The notes under the pieces: generated by a model
What the model saw: the letters and a program-made list of their open reading frames with translations, nothing else
The model's database searches: none
What the model was told of the DNA's origin: nothing
Shown: in pieces, positions 43,142 through 51,075 of the stretch
How positions within the stretch are numbered: position 1 is the stretch's first letter
Layout: every line of letters starts with the position of its first letter
Translations under genes and position numbers: made by a program
Assembly (NCBI GenBank): GCA_937952305.1
Contig: CALFZO010000052.1
Span: 1-64,000, forward strand
Direction of reading: 5' to 3'
From: an uncultured Anaerolineales bacterium
GTDB lineage: Bacteria; Chloroflexota; Anaerolineae; Anaerolineales; UBA6663
Length of the DNA: 64,000 nucleotides

Positions 43142-43558
43142 TCAGGCCCCGTCCGGCCATTGCGTCTCGATCAGCGTGCAGCACTTGACCAGGGCGGTCG
43201 CCGCCTTGGGCGCGCGCATCACCTTAACCATCGGGCCGGTCAGCTTCAACTGGCGGGTGACCAGGCCCTGGATCGGGTCCAGCCTGCCTTCGATCACCTT
43301 GCGCCAGGAGGGCAGGCCGGCCTCGATCAGGAACTCCGGCGGCTTGGGCAGCGGCTCGCGCACCAGGAAAGCGCCCCGGCACTCGCCATGCCACAGGTCC
43401 ATGTAGAGCTGGGCGGCCTCGGGCAGCCCGGCGCCCGCCTGGACGACGAAGGCGAAATCGCCCTCCCAGGCCTGGGCGGCTTCGCGATACTCCGCGCTCC
43501 GGTTCAATTGGTCCATCAGGGCCTTGATCCACTCATCGCTGGGAAACACAATCGGCAT
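43142..43558 (-). CDS. SCP2-like lipid-binding protein (second copy)
   Basis: 138 residues from the ATG at 43558, preceded by CAGGAG. Pattern consistent with an SCP2 fold: DEWIKALMDQLNRSAEYREAA, then FAFVVQAGAGLPEAAQLYMDL, and the C-terminal GLVTRQLKLTGPMVKVMRAPKAA with the usual hydrophobic ligand-tunnel helix. Only distantly similar to the SCP2 protein at 37.1 kb. It follows the palindromic operator and heads the alcohol dehydrogenase-GMC-patatin operon. Confidence 0.75.
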   Translation of the reverse strand: MPIVFPSDEWIKALMDQLNRSAEYREAAQAWEGDFAFVVQAGAGLPEAAQLYMDLWHGECRGAFLVREPLPKPPEFLIEAGLPSWRKVIEGRLDPIQGLVTRQLKLTGPMVKVMRAPKAATALVKCCTLIETQWPDGA

Positions 43559-43604
43559 ACGCAGCTCCTGGGTGATGATGGGCGGGCGCCGGCTGGCTGT
43601 GCGC

Positions 43605-43623
43605 AACTGACCGGCGGTCAGTT
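43605..43623. promoter_or_regulatory. Perfect 19-bp palindrome, TetR-family operator-like
   Basis: AACTGACCGGCGGTCAGTT: two 9-bp arms around one central base, in the 79-nt gap between the acyl-CoA synthetase stop and the SCP2 start. The TGACCG/CGGTCA half-sites and size are typical of TetR/FadR-like fatty-acid regulators. No TetR gene lies in the window. Confidence 0.7.
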
Positions 43624-43637
43624 TAAGTTTACACGAA

Positions 43638-45359
43638 TCAAGCGCGCTCGGGGTCAGGCCCGGCCGCCCCGCGGGCGCGCTCCTCCGCCACCAGCGTCCG
43701 GCGCAGGATCTTGCCCACGGCCGTCTTCGGCAAGGCGTCCCGGAACTCCACGGATTTCGGAACTTTGTAGGGCGCCAGGTTGGCGCGGCAGAACGCCAGC
43801 AACTCGTCCTCGGCGGCCGTCTCGCCGGGCTTCAGGACGACGAACACCTTGACGCGCTCGCCCTTGTCTTCCAGCGGGATGCCGATGGCGGCCGCCTCCA
43901 GCACCTTGGGATGGCGGTAGAACAGGTCCTCGATCTCGCGCGGGTAGACGTTGTAGCCGCCCGCGCCCAGGATCATGTCCTTCTTGCGATCCACAATCTT
44001 GAAGTAGCCGGCCTCATCCATCACGGCGATGTCGCCGGTGTGCAGCCACGGCCGGCCGCCGGCCGCGTCGCTGCGCAGGACGTTGGCGGTCTCGGTGGGC
44101 ATGTTCCAATAACCGCGCATCACCTGCGGGCCGCGCACGCACAGCTCGCCGGGTTCGCCGGCCGCCACGCGGTGCTCGCCGCTCTCGACGTCGACGAGCT
44201 TGACCTCGGTGTCCGGCCAGGGCAGCCCGATGGTGCCGAGCCGGTTCTCGCCAAAGATCGGGTTGGCGTGCGTCACGGGCGAAGCTTCGCTCAGGCCATA
44301 ACCCTCCACCAGGCGCGCCCCGGTCAGCGCCTGGAAGCGCGCCTGCACCTCGCCCGGCAGGCCGGCGGCGCCGCTGATACAGGCCTTGATCGAACGCAGG
44401 CTGTAGCGCTCGATGCCGGGCAGATTGTTGATGGCGTTGTACATGGCCGGCACGCCCGGGTACAGCGTCGGCTTCCAGCGCACGATCGAGTGGACCACGT
44501 CCTGCAGGTCGCGCGGATCCGGGATCAGGAGCAGGGTGCCCGCGATCAGCACGCCCAGGTTCATGCCCGTGGTCATGCCGTAACAGTGGAAGAGCGGCAC
44601 CTGGATCAGCGTCGTCTCCTGGGCCTCGGCGGCGTTCAGCCAGACCCGGCACTGGTAGGCATTGGCGAAGATATTGCGATGCGTCAGCTCCGCGCCTTTG
44701 GAGACGCCGGTGGTGCCGCCGGTATACATCAGGACGGCCAAGTCCTCGGGCCGGACGTCCACCGGGTCCGGGCGCGCCGGCGCGCGCGCCAGCAGGTCCG
44801 TGAACCAGTCGGTGCGCTCGTCCGCGGAGATATCGACCCAGTGGCCGTGCGCGCGTTCCATGAACAGCGTGAAAAGCGCGCGTGTGGCCGGCTTGAAGTA
44901 GCTCTTGATCTGGGCGACCACGACGTGGCGCAGCTTGGTCTCCGGCCGGATTTTGCGGATCAGCGGATAGAACGAGCTCAGGGTGACGAGGACGGAGGCG
45001 CCGGAGTCGTTGAGCTGGTGCCGCATCTCCTGCGCCTGGTAGAGCGGGTTGCACGGCACCACCAACGCGCCAACGCGCAGCGTGGCGTAGTAGGCGATGA
45101 GATACTGCGGGCAGTTGGGCAGGTGCAGCGCCACCCGGTCGCCCGGCCGCACGCCCAAGCGCTGCCAGGCGGCCGCCAGGCGATTGACGGCGCGATTCAA
45201 GTCGCCATACGCCAGGCGCGCTCCCTTGAAGAGGGTGGCCGTCCGGTAAGGGTAAGTCTGGGCGACGCGCTGCAGCACCCGCGGCATCGTCCAATCCGGA
45301 TAGTCGATGTGCTCCGGGACGTGGGGCTCGTAGAAACGGAACCACGGCTGGCTGTCCAT
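43638..45359 (-). CDS. Long-chain fatty acid--CoA ligase
   Basis: 573 residues, FadD-like length. P-loop MYTGGTTGVSKGAELTHRN, adenine motif VEGYGLSEASPVTHANP, LHTGDIAVMDEAGYFKIVDRKKDMI (hinge Asp and motif; given in family order), and C-terminal PKTAVGKILRRTL with the catalytic Lys. It activates free fatty acids to acyl-CoA, the substrate for WS/DGAT, acyltransferase or beta-oxidation. It lies upstream of the SCP2-ADH-GMC-patatin genes on the same strand, separated by the palindrome. A CAGGAG site precedes the ATG. Confidence 0.93.
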   Translation of the reverse strand: MDSQPWFRFYEPHVPEHIDYPDWTMPRVLQRVAQTYPYRTATLFKGARLAYGDLNRAVNRLAAAWQRLGVRPGDRVALHLPNCPQYLIAYYATLRVGALVVPCNPLYQAQEMRHQLNDSGASVLVTLSSFYPLIRKIRPETKLRHVVVAQIKSYFKPATRALFTLFMERAHGHWVDISADERTDWFTDLLARAPARPDPVDVRPEDLAVLMYTGGTTGVSKGAELTHRNIFANAYQCRVWLNAAEAQETTLIQVPLFHCYGMTTGMNLGVLIAGTLLLIPDPRDLQDVVHSIVRWKPTLYPGVPAMYNAINNLPGIERYSLRSIKACISGAAGLPGEVQARFQALTGARLVEGYGLSEASPVTHANPIFGENRLGTIGLPWPDTEVKLVDVESGEHRVAAGEPGELCVRGPQVMRGYWNMPTETANVLRSDAAGGRPWLHTGDIAVMDEAGYFKIVDRKKDMILGAGGYNVYPREIEDLFYRHPKVLEAAAIGIPLEDKGERVKVFVVLKPGETAAEDELLAFCRANLAPYKVPKSVEFRDALPKTAVGKILRRTLVAEERARGAAGPDPERA

Positions 45360-45591
45360 GCGACCGCTCCTGCCGACAGATCTCCGGGAGGTAGGCGCCC
45401 GGCGCGACCCGCGGCGCTGTGTGCTGATTGTGGGGGCGAGGACGTTTCCAGCTTAGCGCCCGCAGACCGCGCCTGTCATCTGTAGATCGTCATCGCTTTT
45501 TCGCCGGTCGGCACCCGGCCCGCCCTTAGCCGACCAATCCGGTATAGAATTGGTCCGGCGCCGGCCCGAGCGCCGCGCAGCAAGGAGTCTC

Positions 45592-46326
45592 GTGCGCATC
45601 CTCAACCTCGCGCTCATGGCACCGGACGTCGCCGCCCAGGCGCGCTTCTACGCGGCCGGTTTCGGACTGCCGGTGGAAGCGACCGGCGCCCGGCTGACTG
45701 TCACGATCGGCTCTACCCGGCTGACCTTCTTGCCGGCCGCGCCAGACTGGTCCGGCTTCTACCATTTCGCCCTCAACATCCCGCCCGATCAGTTCGCCGC
45801 CGCCAAGGCCTGGGCCGCCCGCCGCGTGCCCCTGCTGCGGGACAAGCACGGCGCGGACGAGTTCGACTTCCGCACCTGGGACGCCCGCTCCCTGTACTTC
45901 CGTGATCCGGCCGGCAATATCGTCGAGTTCATCGCCCGGCAGGCGCTGCCAGCCGCCGGCGGCGCGTTCGGCCCGGAGAGCCTGCTCGGCGTCAGCGAGA
46001 TCGGGCTGGTGACCGAGGCGGTGGGCCCGACCGTGGCCGGCCTGCGCGCGGCGCTGGGCCTGGAGGTGTTCCGCGGCTCCCACAGTCCGAACTTCGTGGC
46101 GCTGGGCGATGATTTGGGGCTGCTGATCGTGGTCCAGGCCGGGCGCGAGTGGTATCCCGACACCGGCCAGGCCGCCGTCCTGGCCGCCAGCGCGGCCCGG
46201 CTGAGCCTGGACGACGGCCGCCAGGTGGAGCTTGCCGGGCCGCCCTACGAGAGCGACCCGGCCGACGGCAACGGCCGGCCGCTGTCCGGCCCAATGTCAT
46301 CGCCCGCCGATGACGAAAACGCTTGA
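45592..46326 (+). CDS. VOC (glyoxalase/bleomycin resistance) superfamily protein
   Basis: 244 residues from a GTG at 45592, chosen because AAGGAG ends 4 nt upstream. Two VOC modules: the first has ILNLALMAPDVAAQARFYAAGFGLPV and SLYFRDPAGNIVEFIAR with candidate metal Glu; the second, weaker one spans about 132-210 (SEIGLVTEAVGPTVAGLRAALGLEVF). Such proteins bind a divalent metal and catalyse isomerisation, ring cleavage or sequestration; the specific role is unknown. Divergent from the acyl-CoA ligase gene. Confidence 0.85.
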   Translation: MRILNLALMAPDVAAQARFYAAGFGLPVEATGARLTVTIGSTRLTFLPAAPDWSGFYHFALNIPPDQFAAAKAWAARRVPLLRDKHGADEFDFRTWDARSLYFRDPAGNIVEFIARQALPAAGGAFGPESLLGVSEIGLVTEAVGPTVAGLRAALGLEVFRGSHSPNFVALGDDLGLLIVVQAGREWYPDTGQAAVLAASAARLSLDDGRQVELAGPPYESDPADGNGRPLSGPMSSPADDENA

Positions 46327-46347
46327 GGCGCCGGGGTGGATTTCGGC

Positions 46348-46353
46348 TATAAT
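46348..46353 (+). promoter_or_regulatory. -10 box of the sugar ABC ATPase gene
   Basis: TATAAT 37 nt before the ATG at 46391, with a TTGAGG 19 bp upstream as a rather distant -35. Here, unlike most promoters in the window, a normal leader with AAAGGA ribosome site follows. Confidence 0.5.
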
Positions 46354-46390
46354 GGCGCTACCATATTAGAACCGAAAGGAATATCTCACC

Positions 46391-47491
46391 ATGGCGGGCG
46401 TAACCTACGAACACGTCGACAAGAAGTTTGGCGACAACCATGTCCTCAAGGACCTCAACATCAAGGTGGACGACAAGGAGTTCCTCGTCCTGGTGGGTCC
46501 TTCGGGGTGTGGCAAGTCCACGGCCCTGCGCTGTCTGGCCGGGCTGGAAGAGATCACCAGCGGCCGCGTCCTCATCGGCGACCGCGATGTCACCAACATC
46601 GCGCCCAAGGACCGCGACATCGCGATGGTGTTCCAGAGCTACGCGCTCTATCCCCACATGAGCGTGTACGACAACATGGCCTTCGGCCTGAAGCTGCGCA
46701 AGACGCCCAAGCAGGAGATCGAACGGCGCGTTAAAGAGGCGGCCGAAATCCTGGGCATCGGCCACCTGCTGACGCGCAAGCCCAAGCAGCTCTCCGGCGG
46801 CCAGCGCCAGCGTGTCGCCGTCGGCCGCGCCATCGTCCGCGAGCCGTCGGTCTTCCTGTTCGACGAGCCGCTCTCCAACCTGGATGCCAAGCTGCGCGTG
46901 CAGACGCGCGCCGAGATCTCCAAGCTGCACCAGCGCCTCAAGACCACGTTCATCTACGTCACCCACGACCAGGTGGAGGCCATGACCATGGCCACGCGCA
47001 TCGCGGTGATGAAGGACGGCATCCTGCAGCAGCTGGACACGCCCCAAAACCTGTACGACCGGCCGAATAACGTGTTTGTGGCCGGCTTCATCGGCTCGCC
47101 GTCCATGAACTTCTTCGACGCCAAGCTGGTCCCGTCGGACGGCAGCGTCACCGTGGACGCCGGCTCCTTCGCCGTGCGCGTGCCGGATGAGCGCAAAGGT
47201 CCGTACATGGCCCACGCCAACAAGCAGGTCATCCTGGGCGTCCGGCCCGAGGACATCCACGACCCGAGCTACGCGCCGCCCGGCGTGCATCAGGCCCCGG
47301 TCGACGCCACGGTGGAGGTCACCGAGTTGATGGGCAACGAGGTCTACCTGTACCTGAAGTCCGGCGACAAGAACTACGTCGCCCGCGTCGACCCGCGCAG
47401 CCGCGCGCGCGTCGGCGACAAGGTCCAGGTGGCCATGAATCTGGACAACATGCACCTGTTCGAGAAAGCGACCGAAGCGGCCATCCGCTGA
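46391..47491 (+). CDS. Carbohydrate ABC transporter ATP-binding protein (UgpC/MsmX/MalK type)
   Basis: 366 residues. Walker A GPSGCGKST, signature LSGGQRQRVAVGRAI, Walker B VFLFDEPLSNLDAKLR, H-loop VTHDQVEAM, followed by the regulatory TOBE/OB domain (GSPSMNFFDAKLV, then ILGVRPEDIHDP). This subfamily energises sugar, glycerol-3-phosphate or polyol importers. No permease or binding protein is adjacent. Its own promoter and strong terminator suggest a stand-alone ATPase shared by several sugar transporters elsewhere, as MsmX/MsiK are. Confidence 0.95.
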   Translation: MAGVTYEHVDKKFGDNHVLKDLNIKVDDKEFLVLVGPSGCGKSTALRCLAGLEEITSGRVLIGDRDVTNIAPKDRDIAMVFQSYALYPHMSVYDNMAFGLKLRKTPKQEIERRVKEAAEILGIGHLLTRKPKQLSGGQRQRVAVGRAIVREPSVFLFDEPLSNLDAKLRVQTRAEISKLHQRLKTTFIYVTHDQVEAMTMATRIAVMKDGILQQLDTPQNLYDRPNNVFVAGFIGSPSMNFFDAKLVPSDGSVTVDAGSFAVRVPDERKGPYMAHANKQVILGVRPEDIHDPSYAPPGVHQAPVDATVEVTELMGNEVYLYLKSGDKNYVARVDPRSRARVGDKVQVAMNLDNMHLFEKATEAAIR

Positions 47492-47517
47492 GGCCAGTCT
47501 TGTCCTGGCAGTCCCGG

Positions 47518-47553
47518 ACCGGGAGGCGCCGCGCGCGCCTCCCGGTTCTTTTT
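47518..47553 (+). terminator. Intrinsic terminator of the sugar ABC ATPase gene
   Basis: A perfect 12-bp GC-rich stem (47518-47529 with 47535-47546), a 5-nt loop and then TCTTTTT. The clearest factor-independent terminator in the window. Confidence 0.9.
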
Positions 47554-47572
47554 CCGGCTGCCCGTGCCTGGC

Positions 47573-47600
47573 TTGACCCGCCCCTCCCGGCAGCTATAAT
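47573..47600 (+). promoter_or_regulatory. Promoter of the glycosyltransferase cluster
   Basis: TTGACC (47573-47578), 16-bp spacer, TATAAT (47595-47600), 39 nt before the ATG at 47640. It follows the terminator and would drive the co-directional genes to about 54.1 kb. Confidence 0.7.
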
Positions 47601-47639
47601 CCCTCGCCAGACCAACCGACTCAGAAGCCCTAACGACCC

Positions 47640-48878
47640 ATGACCGCCCTGCCCGCCAGCCGCGCCGAGCCGCGGGCGCCTGTTGCCCCGGCCCCCATGC
47701 GCGTCTCGCTGATCCTGCCTGCCTACAACGAAGCCGCCGCCCTCCCCACGGTGCTGGCCGACGTCTTCACGACCCTGGAGGCCAGTCTGCCGGGCCGCTT
47801 CGAAGTCCTGGTGGTGGACGACGGCTCGCAGGACGACACTCCCGTGGTCGCCCGCGGCTACCCGTGCCGGCTTCTGCGCCACCGCGTCAACCGGGGCAAG
47901 GGCGCGGCCATCCGCACCGGGCTGGCCAAGGCCCGCGGCGAACTGATCGTGGTCATGGACGCGGACGCCACCTACCCGGCCAGCGCCATCCCGCGCATCG
48001 TGGAGCTGCTGGGCGACTTTGACCTGGTGCGCTGCAACCGGCCGCGCCAGGCCGAGGCCATGCCGGCGCTCAACCAGCTCGGCAACCGCCTGTTTGACCT
48101 GGTGCTGACGTTCGCGCACGGCCTGGACGGCTCGGATCACTTGAGCGGCCTGTACGGCCTGCGCCGCGAGGCGCTGCTGCGGATGCGTCTCGAAGCCGAG
48201 GGTTTCGACATCGAAGCCGAGATCGGCATCAAGGCGCGCGTGCGCGGCCTGCGCGTGACCAGCTTCCCGATCCCCTACAGCTCCCGGCTGGGCGAGAAGA
48301 AGCTCCATCCCTGGCGCGACGGCCTGCTGATCCTGGGCCGGATCGTGGCCATGTTCCTGCTGTACAACCCGCTGATCACGTTTGTGGTCCCGGGTCTGGC
48401 GGTGATGATTGTGTCCCTGCTCGGCGCCGCCCTGCTCAGCCGCGGGCCGATCCAAACACCCTTCTTCGGCCTGGATATCCACAGCTTCATCGTCGCCACG
48501 CTGGGCGTCCTGGCCGCCTTCCAATTGATCGTCTTCGGCATGGCCGCCGCGCTGTATGGCGTGGAGGCCGGCTACCGGCCGGCCAGTTGGCTGTTCCGAC
48601 TGAGCGCGCGCCCGGTCCGGCTGGGCGGCGCGCTGGCCGGCCTGCTGATGACGCTGGGCGCCATCGTCTACCTGGTCGGGCTGACCTACGGCTGGCTGAG
48701 TTCGGGCGCCGGCTTGTTCTTCGGCCTGCAAAACGTCGTGGCCGGCTCCACCATCCTGGTACTCGGTCTGCAGATCCTCTCGGCCTCGCTGTTCCTGTCG
48801 ATCTTCGCCGGGCGGCTGGAGCAGCACCAGCGCGCCCCCACCGCGCCGGCGCCCTTCGACGACCTGCTCGATGAATGA
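47640..48878 (+). CDS. Family 2 glycosyltransferase with C-terminal membrane helices (DPM/GtrB-like)
   Basis: 412 residues. GT-A domain: VSLILPAYNEAAALPTVL, VVDDGSQDDTP, GKGAAIRTGLAKARGELIVVMDADATYP (donor binding and DxD). About four hydrophobic segments follow from ~245 to the end (LITFVVPGLAVMIVSLLGAAL, SFIVATLGVLAAFQLIVFGMA and two more). It probably transfers a sugar from a nucleotide sugar to a polyprenyl phosphate at the cytoplasmic face, supplying the GT-C-like proteins further on. Overlaps the next glycosyltransferase by 8 nt. Confidence 0.9.
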   Translation: MTALPASRAEPRAPVAPAPMRVSLILPAYNEAAALPTVLADVFTTLEASLPGRFEVLVVDDGSQDDTPVVARGYPCRLLRHRVNRGKGAAIRTGLAKARGELIVVMDADATYPASAIPRIVELLGDFDLVRCNRPRQAEAMPALNQLGNRLFDLVLTFAHGLDGSDHLSGLYGLRREALLRMRLEAEGFDIEAEIGIKARVRGLRVTSFPIPYSSRLGEKKLHPWRDGLLILGRIVAMFLLYNPLITFVVPGLAVMIVSLLGAALLSRGPIQTPFFGLDIHSFIVATLGVLAAFQLIVFGMAAALYGVEAGYRPASWLFRLSARPVRLGGALAGLLMTLGAIVYLVGLTYGWLSSGAGLFFGLQNVVAGSTILVLGLQILSASLFLSIFAGRLEQHQRAPTAPAPFDDLLDE

Positions 48879-50055
48879 CCTGCCGCCGCCGCTCGTACCC
48901 CGTCCACACGAAAGCGATGGACAGGGGTTGCCGGGCCTAAGTGGCGCTCAGGCGGCGCCGCTCCGTCCATTGCAAGGGGACGGGGTACTCGTCTCGGTCG
49001 TCGTCGTCCTGTACAACAGCCGCGCCGACCTGGACGAATGCCTGGCCGCGCTGCGGGCGGATCAGGCCTCGCCTCCTTTTGAAGTCTGGGTGGTGGATAA
49101 CGCGTCAGCCGACAACGGCGCCGACCTGGCCACTGAGTGGGCCGCGCGCTGGCCGAATCTGCGGGTGCTGCGCAGCCCGGTTAACCGTGGCTACGCCGGC
49201 GGCGTCAACGCCGCCCTGCCCCATGCGCGCGGCGATTTCGTGGCGGTGCTCAACCCGGACTGCCAGGTGGAGGCCGGCTGGCTGCGGCCGCTGGTCGCGT
49301 TCTTGCAAGCGCACCCCGAAGTCGGCGCCGTCAACCCGCTGCTGTTGCTGCAGCCCGCCGCCGGCGAACGCGACGCCGCGCGCGTGAATGCCGCTGGACA
49401 GGACGTGCACGTTTCCGGCTTGGGCTTTAACCGCGGCCTGGGCCGGCCGCGGGCCAGCGTCGATTCCGCCCCGCACGCCATCAGCGGGCTGCAAGGCGGC
49501 GCCTTCGTCATCCGCCGTCGGCTGCTGACCGAGATGGGCGGTTGGGACGAGAGCGGCTTCCTGTATCACGAGGACGTCCAGTTGTCCTGGCTGCTGCAGC
49601 TCATGGGCCAGGACCTGTACTGCGTCCCGGAAGCCGTGGTCTGGCACCGTTATCACCTGACGATGTACCCGGAGAAGCTGTACCTGCTGGAGCGCAACCG
49701 CTGGGCGCTGCTGGCCACACACACCGCGCCGGCCACGCGCTGGGCGCTGGCGCCGTGGCTGCTGGCGACCGAGGCTCTGATGTGGGGCTACTGCCTGCTG
49801 CGCGGACCGGCCTTCCTGCGAGCCAAGGCCGCGTCCTATGGCTGGATCCGGGAGCGAGCGCCCGAGCTGCGTGCGCGCCGCCGGCAGATCGAGGCCCTGC
49901 GCCGCCGCCCCGATGGCGCCGTGCTGCGCCGCCTGCGCTGGAACTATGCCTGGGATCAGTTCTTGAGCCTGGGCCGCGAGCGCGGGCGATCGGCCCGGCA
50001 ACCGGCCGGAGGACTGCCGGTGTCAGTGGGCGGCCGAGGGGCGCCGGACGAATGA
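48871..50055 (+). CDS. Family 2 glycosyltransferase (rhamnosyltransferase-like)
   Basis: 394 residues. A ~35-residue leader, then VSVVVVLYNSRADLDECLAAL, VVDNASADNGADLA, NRGYAGGVNAAL and AVLNPDCQVE, the GT2 donor-binding and metal motifs of the WbbL/rhamnosyl type. SGLQGGAFVIRRRLLTEMGGWDE and YHEDVQLSWLLQLMG are the acceptor-side motifs. Amphipathic C-terminus likely touches the membrane. It overlaps both neighbours, implying one mRNA for surface polysaccharide assembly. Confidence 0.9.
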   Translation: MNDLPPPLVPRPHESDGQGLPGLSGAQAAPLRPLQGDGVLVSVVVVLYNSRADLDECLAALRADQASPPFEVWVVDNASADNGADLATEWAARWPNLRVLRSPVNRGYAGGVNAALPHARGDFVAVLNPDCQVEAGWLRPLVAFLQAHPEVGAVNPLLLLQPAAGERDAARVNAAGQDVHVSGLGFNRGLGRPRASVDSAPHAISGLQGGAFVIRRRLLTEMGGWDESGFLYHEDVQLSWLLQLMGQDLYCVPEAVVWHRYHLTMYPEKLYLLERNRWALLATHTAPATRWALAPWLLATEALMWGYCLLRGPAFLRAKAASYGWIRERAPELRARRRQIEALRRRPDGAVLRRLRWNYAWDQFLSLGRERGRSARQPAGGLPVSVGGRGAPDE

Positions 50056-51065
50056 CGCGCGCCGCCGTCGTCATCCTGACCTATAACAGCCGCGCCTTCC
50101 TGGACGATTGTCTGGCCAGCCTGGCGCGCCTGACCCACCCGGCGGCGGTCGTGGTGGCGGACAATGCCTCGACGGACGGCACGCTGGACCATATCGCCGC
50201 GCACTGGCCGGCGGTGCGGACGCTGGCGCTCGGCCAAAACTGGGGCTTCGCCGAGGGTTACAACCGGGCGCTGGCCCAGGTGGACGCGGATTGGTTCGTC
50301 CTGCTCAACCCGGACGCCGCCTTGCAGCCCAACTGGTTGGCGACTCTGCTGGCCTTCGCCGAGCGCGAGCCGCAGGCCGCCATCCTGGGCGGCAAGCTGC
50401 TGTTCAGCGGCGCCGAGCGCCGGGTTCAGGCCGCCGGCGCCTGCCTCACCGATGCGGGCACGGCCTTCGAGATCGGCTGGGGCGAGACCGACCACGGGCA
50501 GTATGACCAAGCGCGGCCGACGGCGTCCATCCCCGGCGCCGCGATGCTGATCCGCGCCCCGGTCTTCCGGGCGTTGGGCGGCTTTGACGGGGAATATTTC
50601 ACCTACTTGGAAGACGTGGACCTGTGCTGGCGGGCCTGGCTGGCCGGCCACGCCATCTGGTACGTGCCGCAGGCCGAGGCGCGCCACCACTTTGGCGGCG
50701 CGGCCGGTGGGCGGGCCTCGGCCTTCCGGATCCGCTGGATGCAGCGCAACCGCTACGCCAACATGGTTAAGCACCTGGAGGCCGGCACCTTGTGGCAGGG
50801 CGCACTGACGTCCGCGGCCTATGACCTGTACCGCGTGCTAGAATTCAGCGCGCGCGGCCAGTGGGCCGGCCTGGGGGCGCTGGCCGCCGGCACGCTGGAC
50901 TTCGCCCGGGCGCTGCCGGGACTGCTGGCCCAGCGGCGCGCCCTGCAGCCGACCCGGCGCCTGCGCGACGCCGACTTACGCGCGCGCGGCCTGCTGGTGC
51001 CGGCGCTGACGGCCTGGCGCGAGTATCGCCGCCTGGCCGGTCTGGCAAAATCACGCGAGGCCTGA
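50052..51065 (+). CDS. Family 2 glycosyltransferase
   Basis: 337 residues from the ATG at 50052, coupled to the previous gene by an ATGA overlap. Motifs: AAVVILTYNSRAFLDDCLASL, VVADNASTDGTLD, NWGFAEGYNRALAQVDADW, LLNPDAALQPNW, IPGAAMLIRAPVFRALGGFD and FTYLEDVDLCWRAWLAGH. It is related to the preceding gene, probably an old duplication that diverged to add a different sugar to the same glycan. Confidence 0.92.
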   Translation: MTRAAVVILTYNSRAFLDDCLASLARLTHPAAVVVADNASTDGTLDHIAAHWPAVRTLALGQNWGFAEGYNRALAQVDADWFVLLNPDAALQPNWLATLLAFAEREPQAAILGGKLLFSGAERRVQAAGACLTDAGTAFEIGWGETDHGQYDQARPTASIPGAAMLIRAPVFRALGGFDGEYFTYLEDVDLCWRAWLAGHAIWYVPQAEARHHFGGAAGGRASAFRIRWMQRNRYANMVKHLEAGTLWQGALTSAAYDLYRVLEFSARGQWAGLGALAAGTLDFARALPGLLAQRRALQPTRRLRDADLRARGLLVPALTAWREYRRLAGLAKSREA

Positions 51066-51075
51066 GGAGGCCGGT

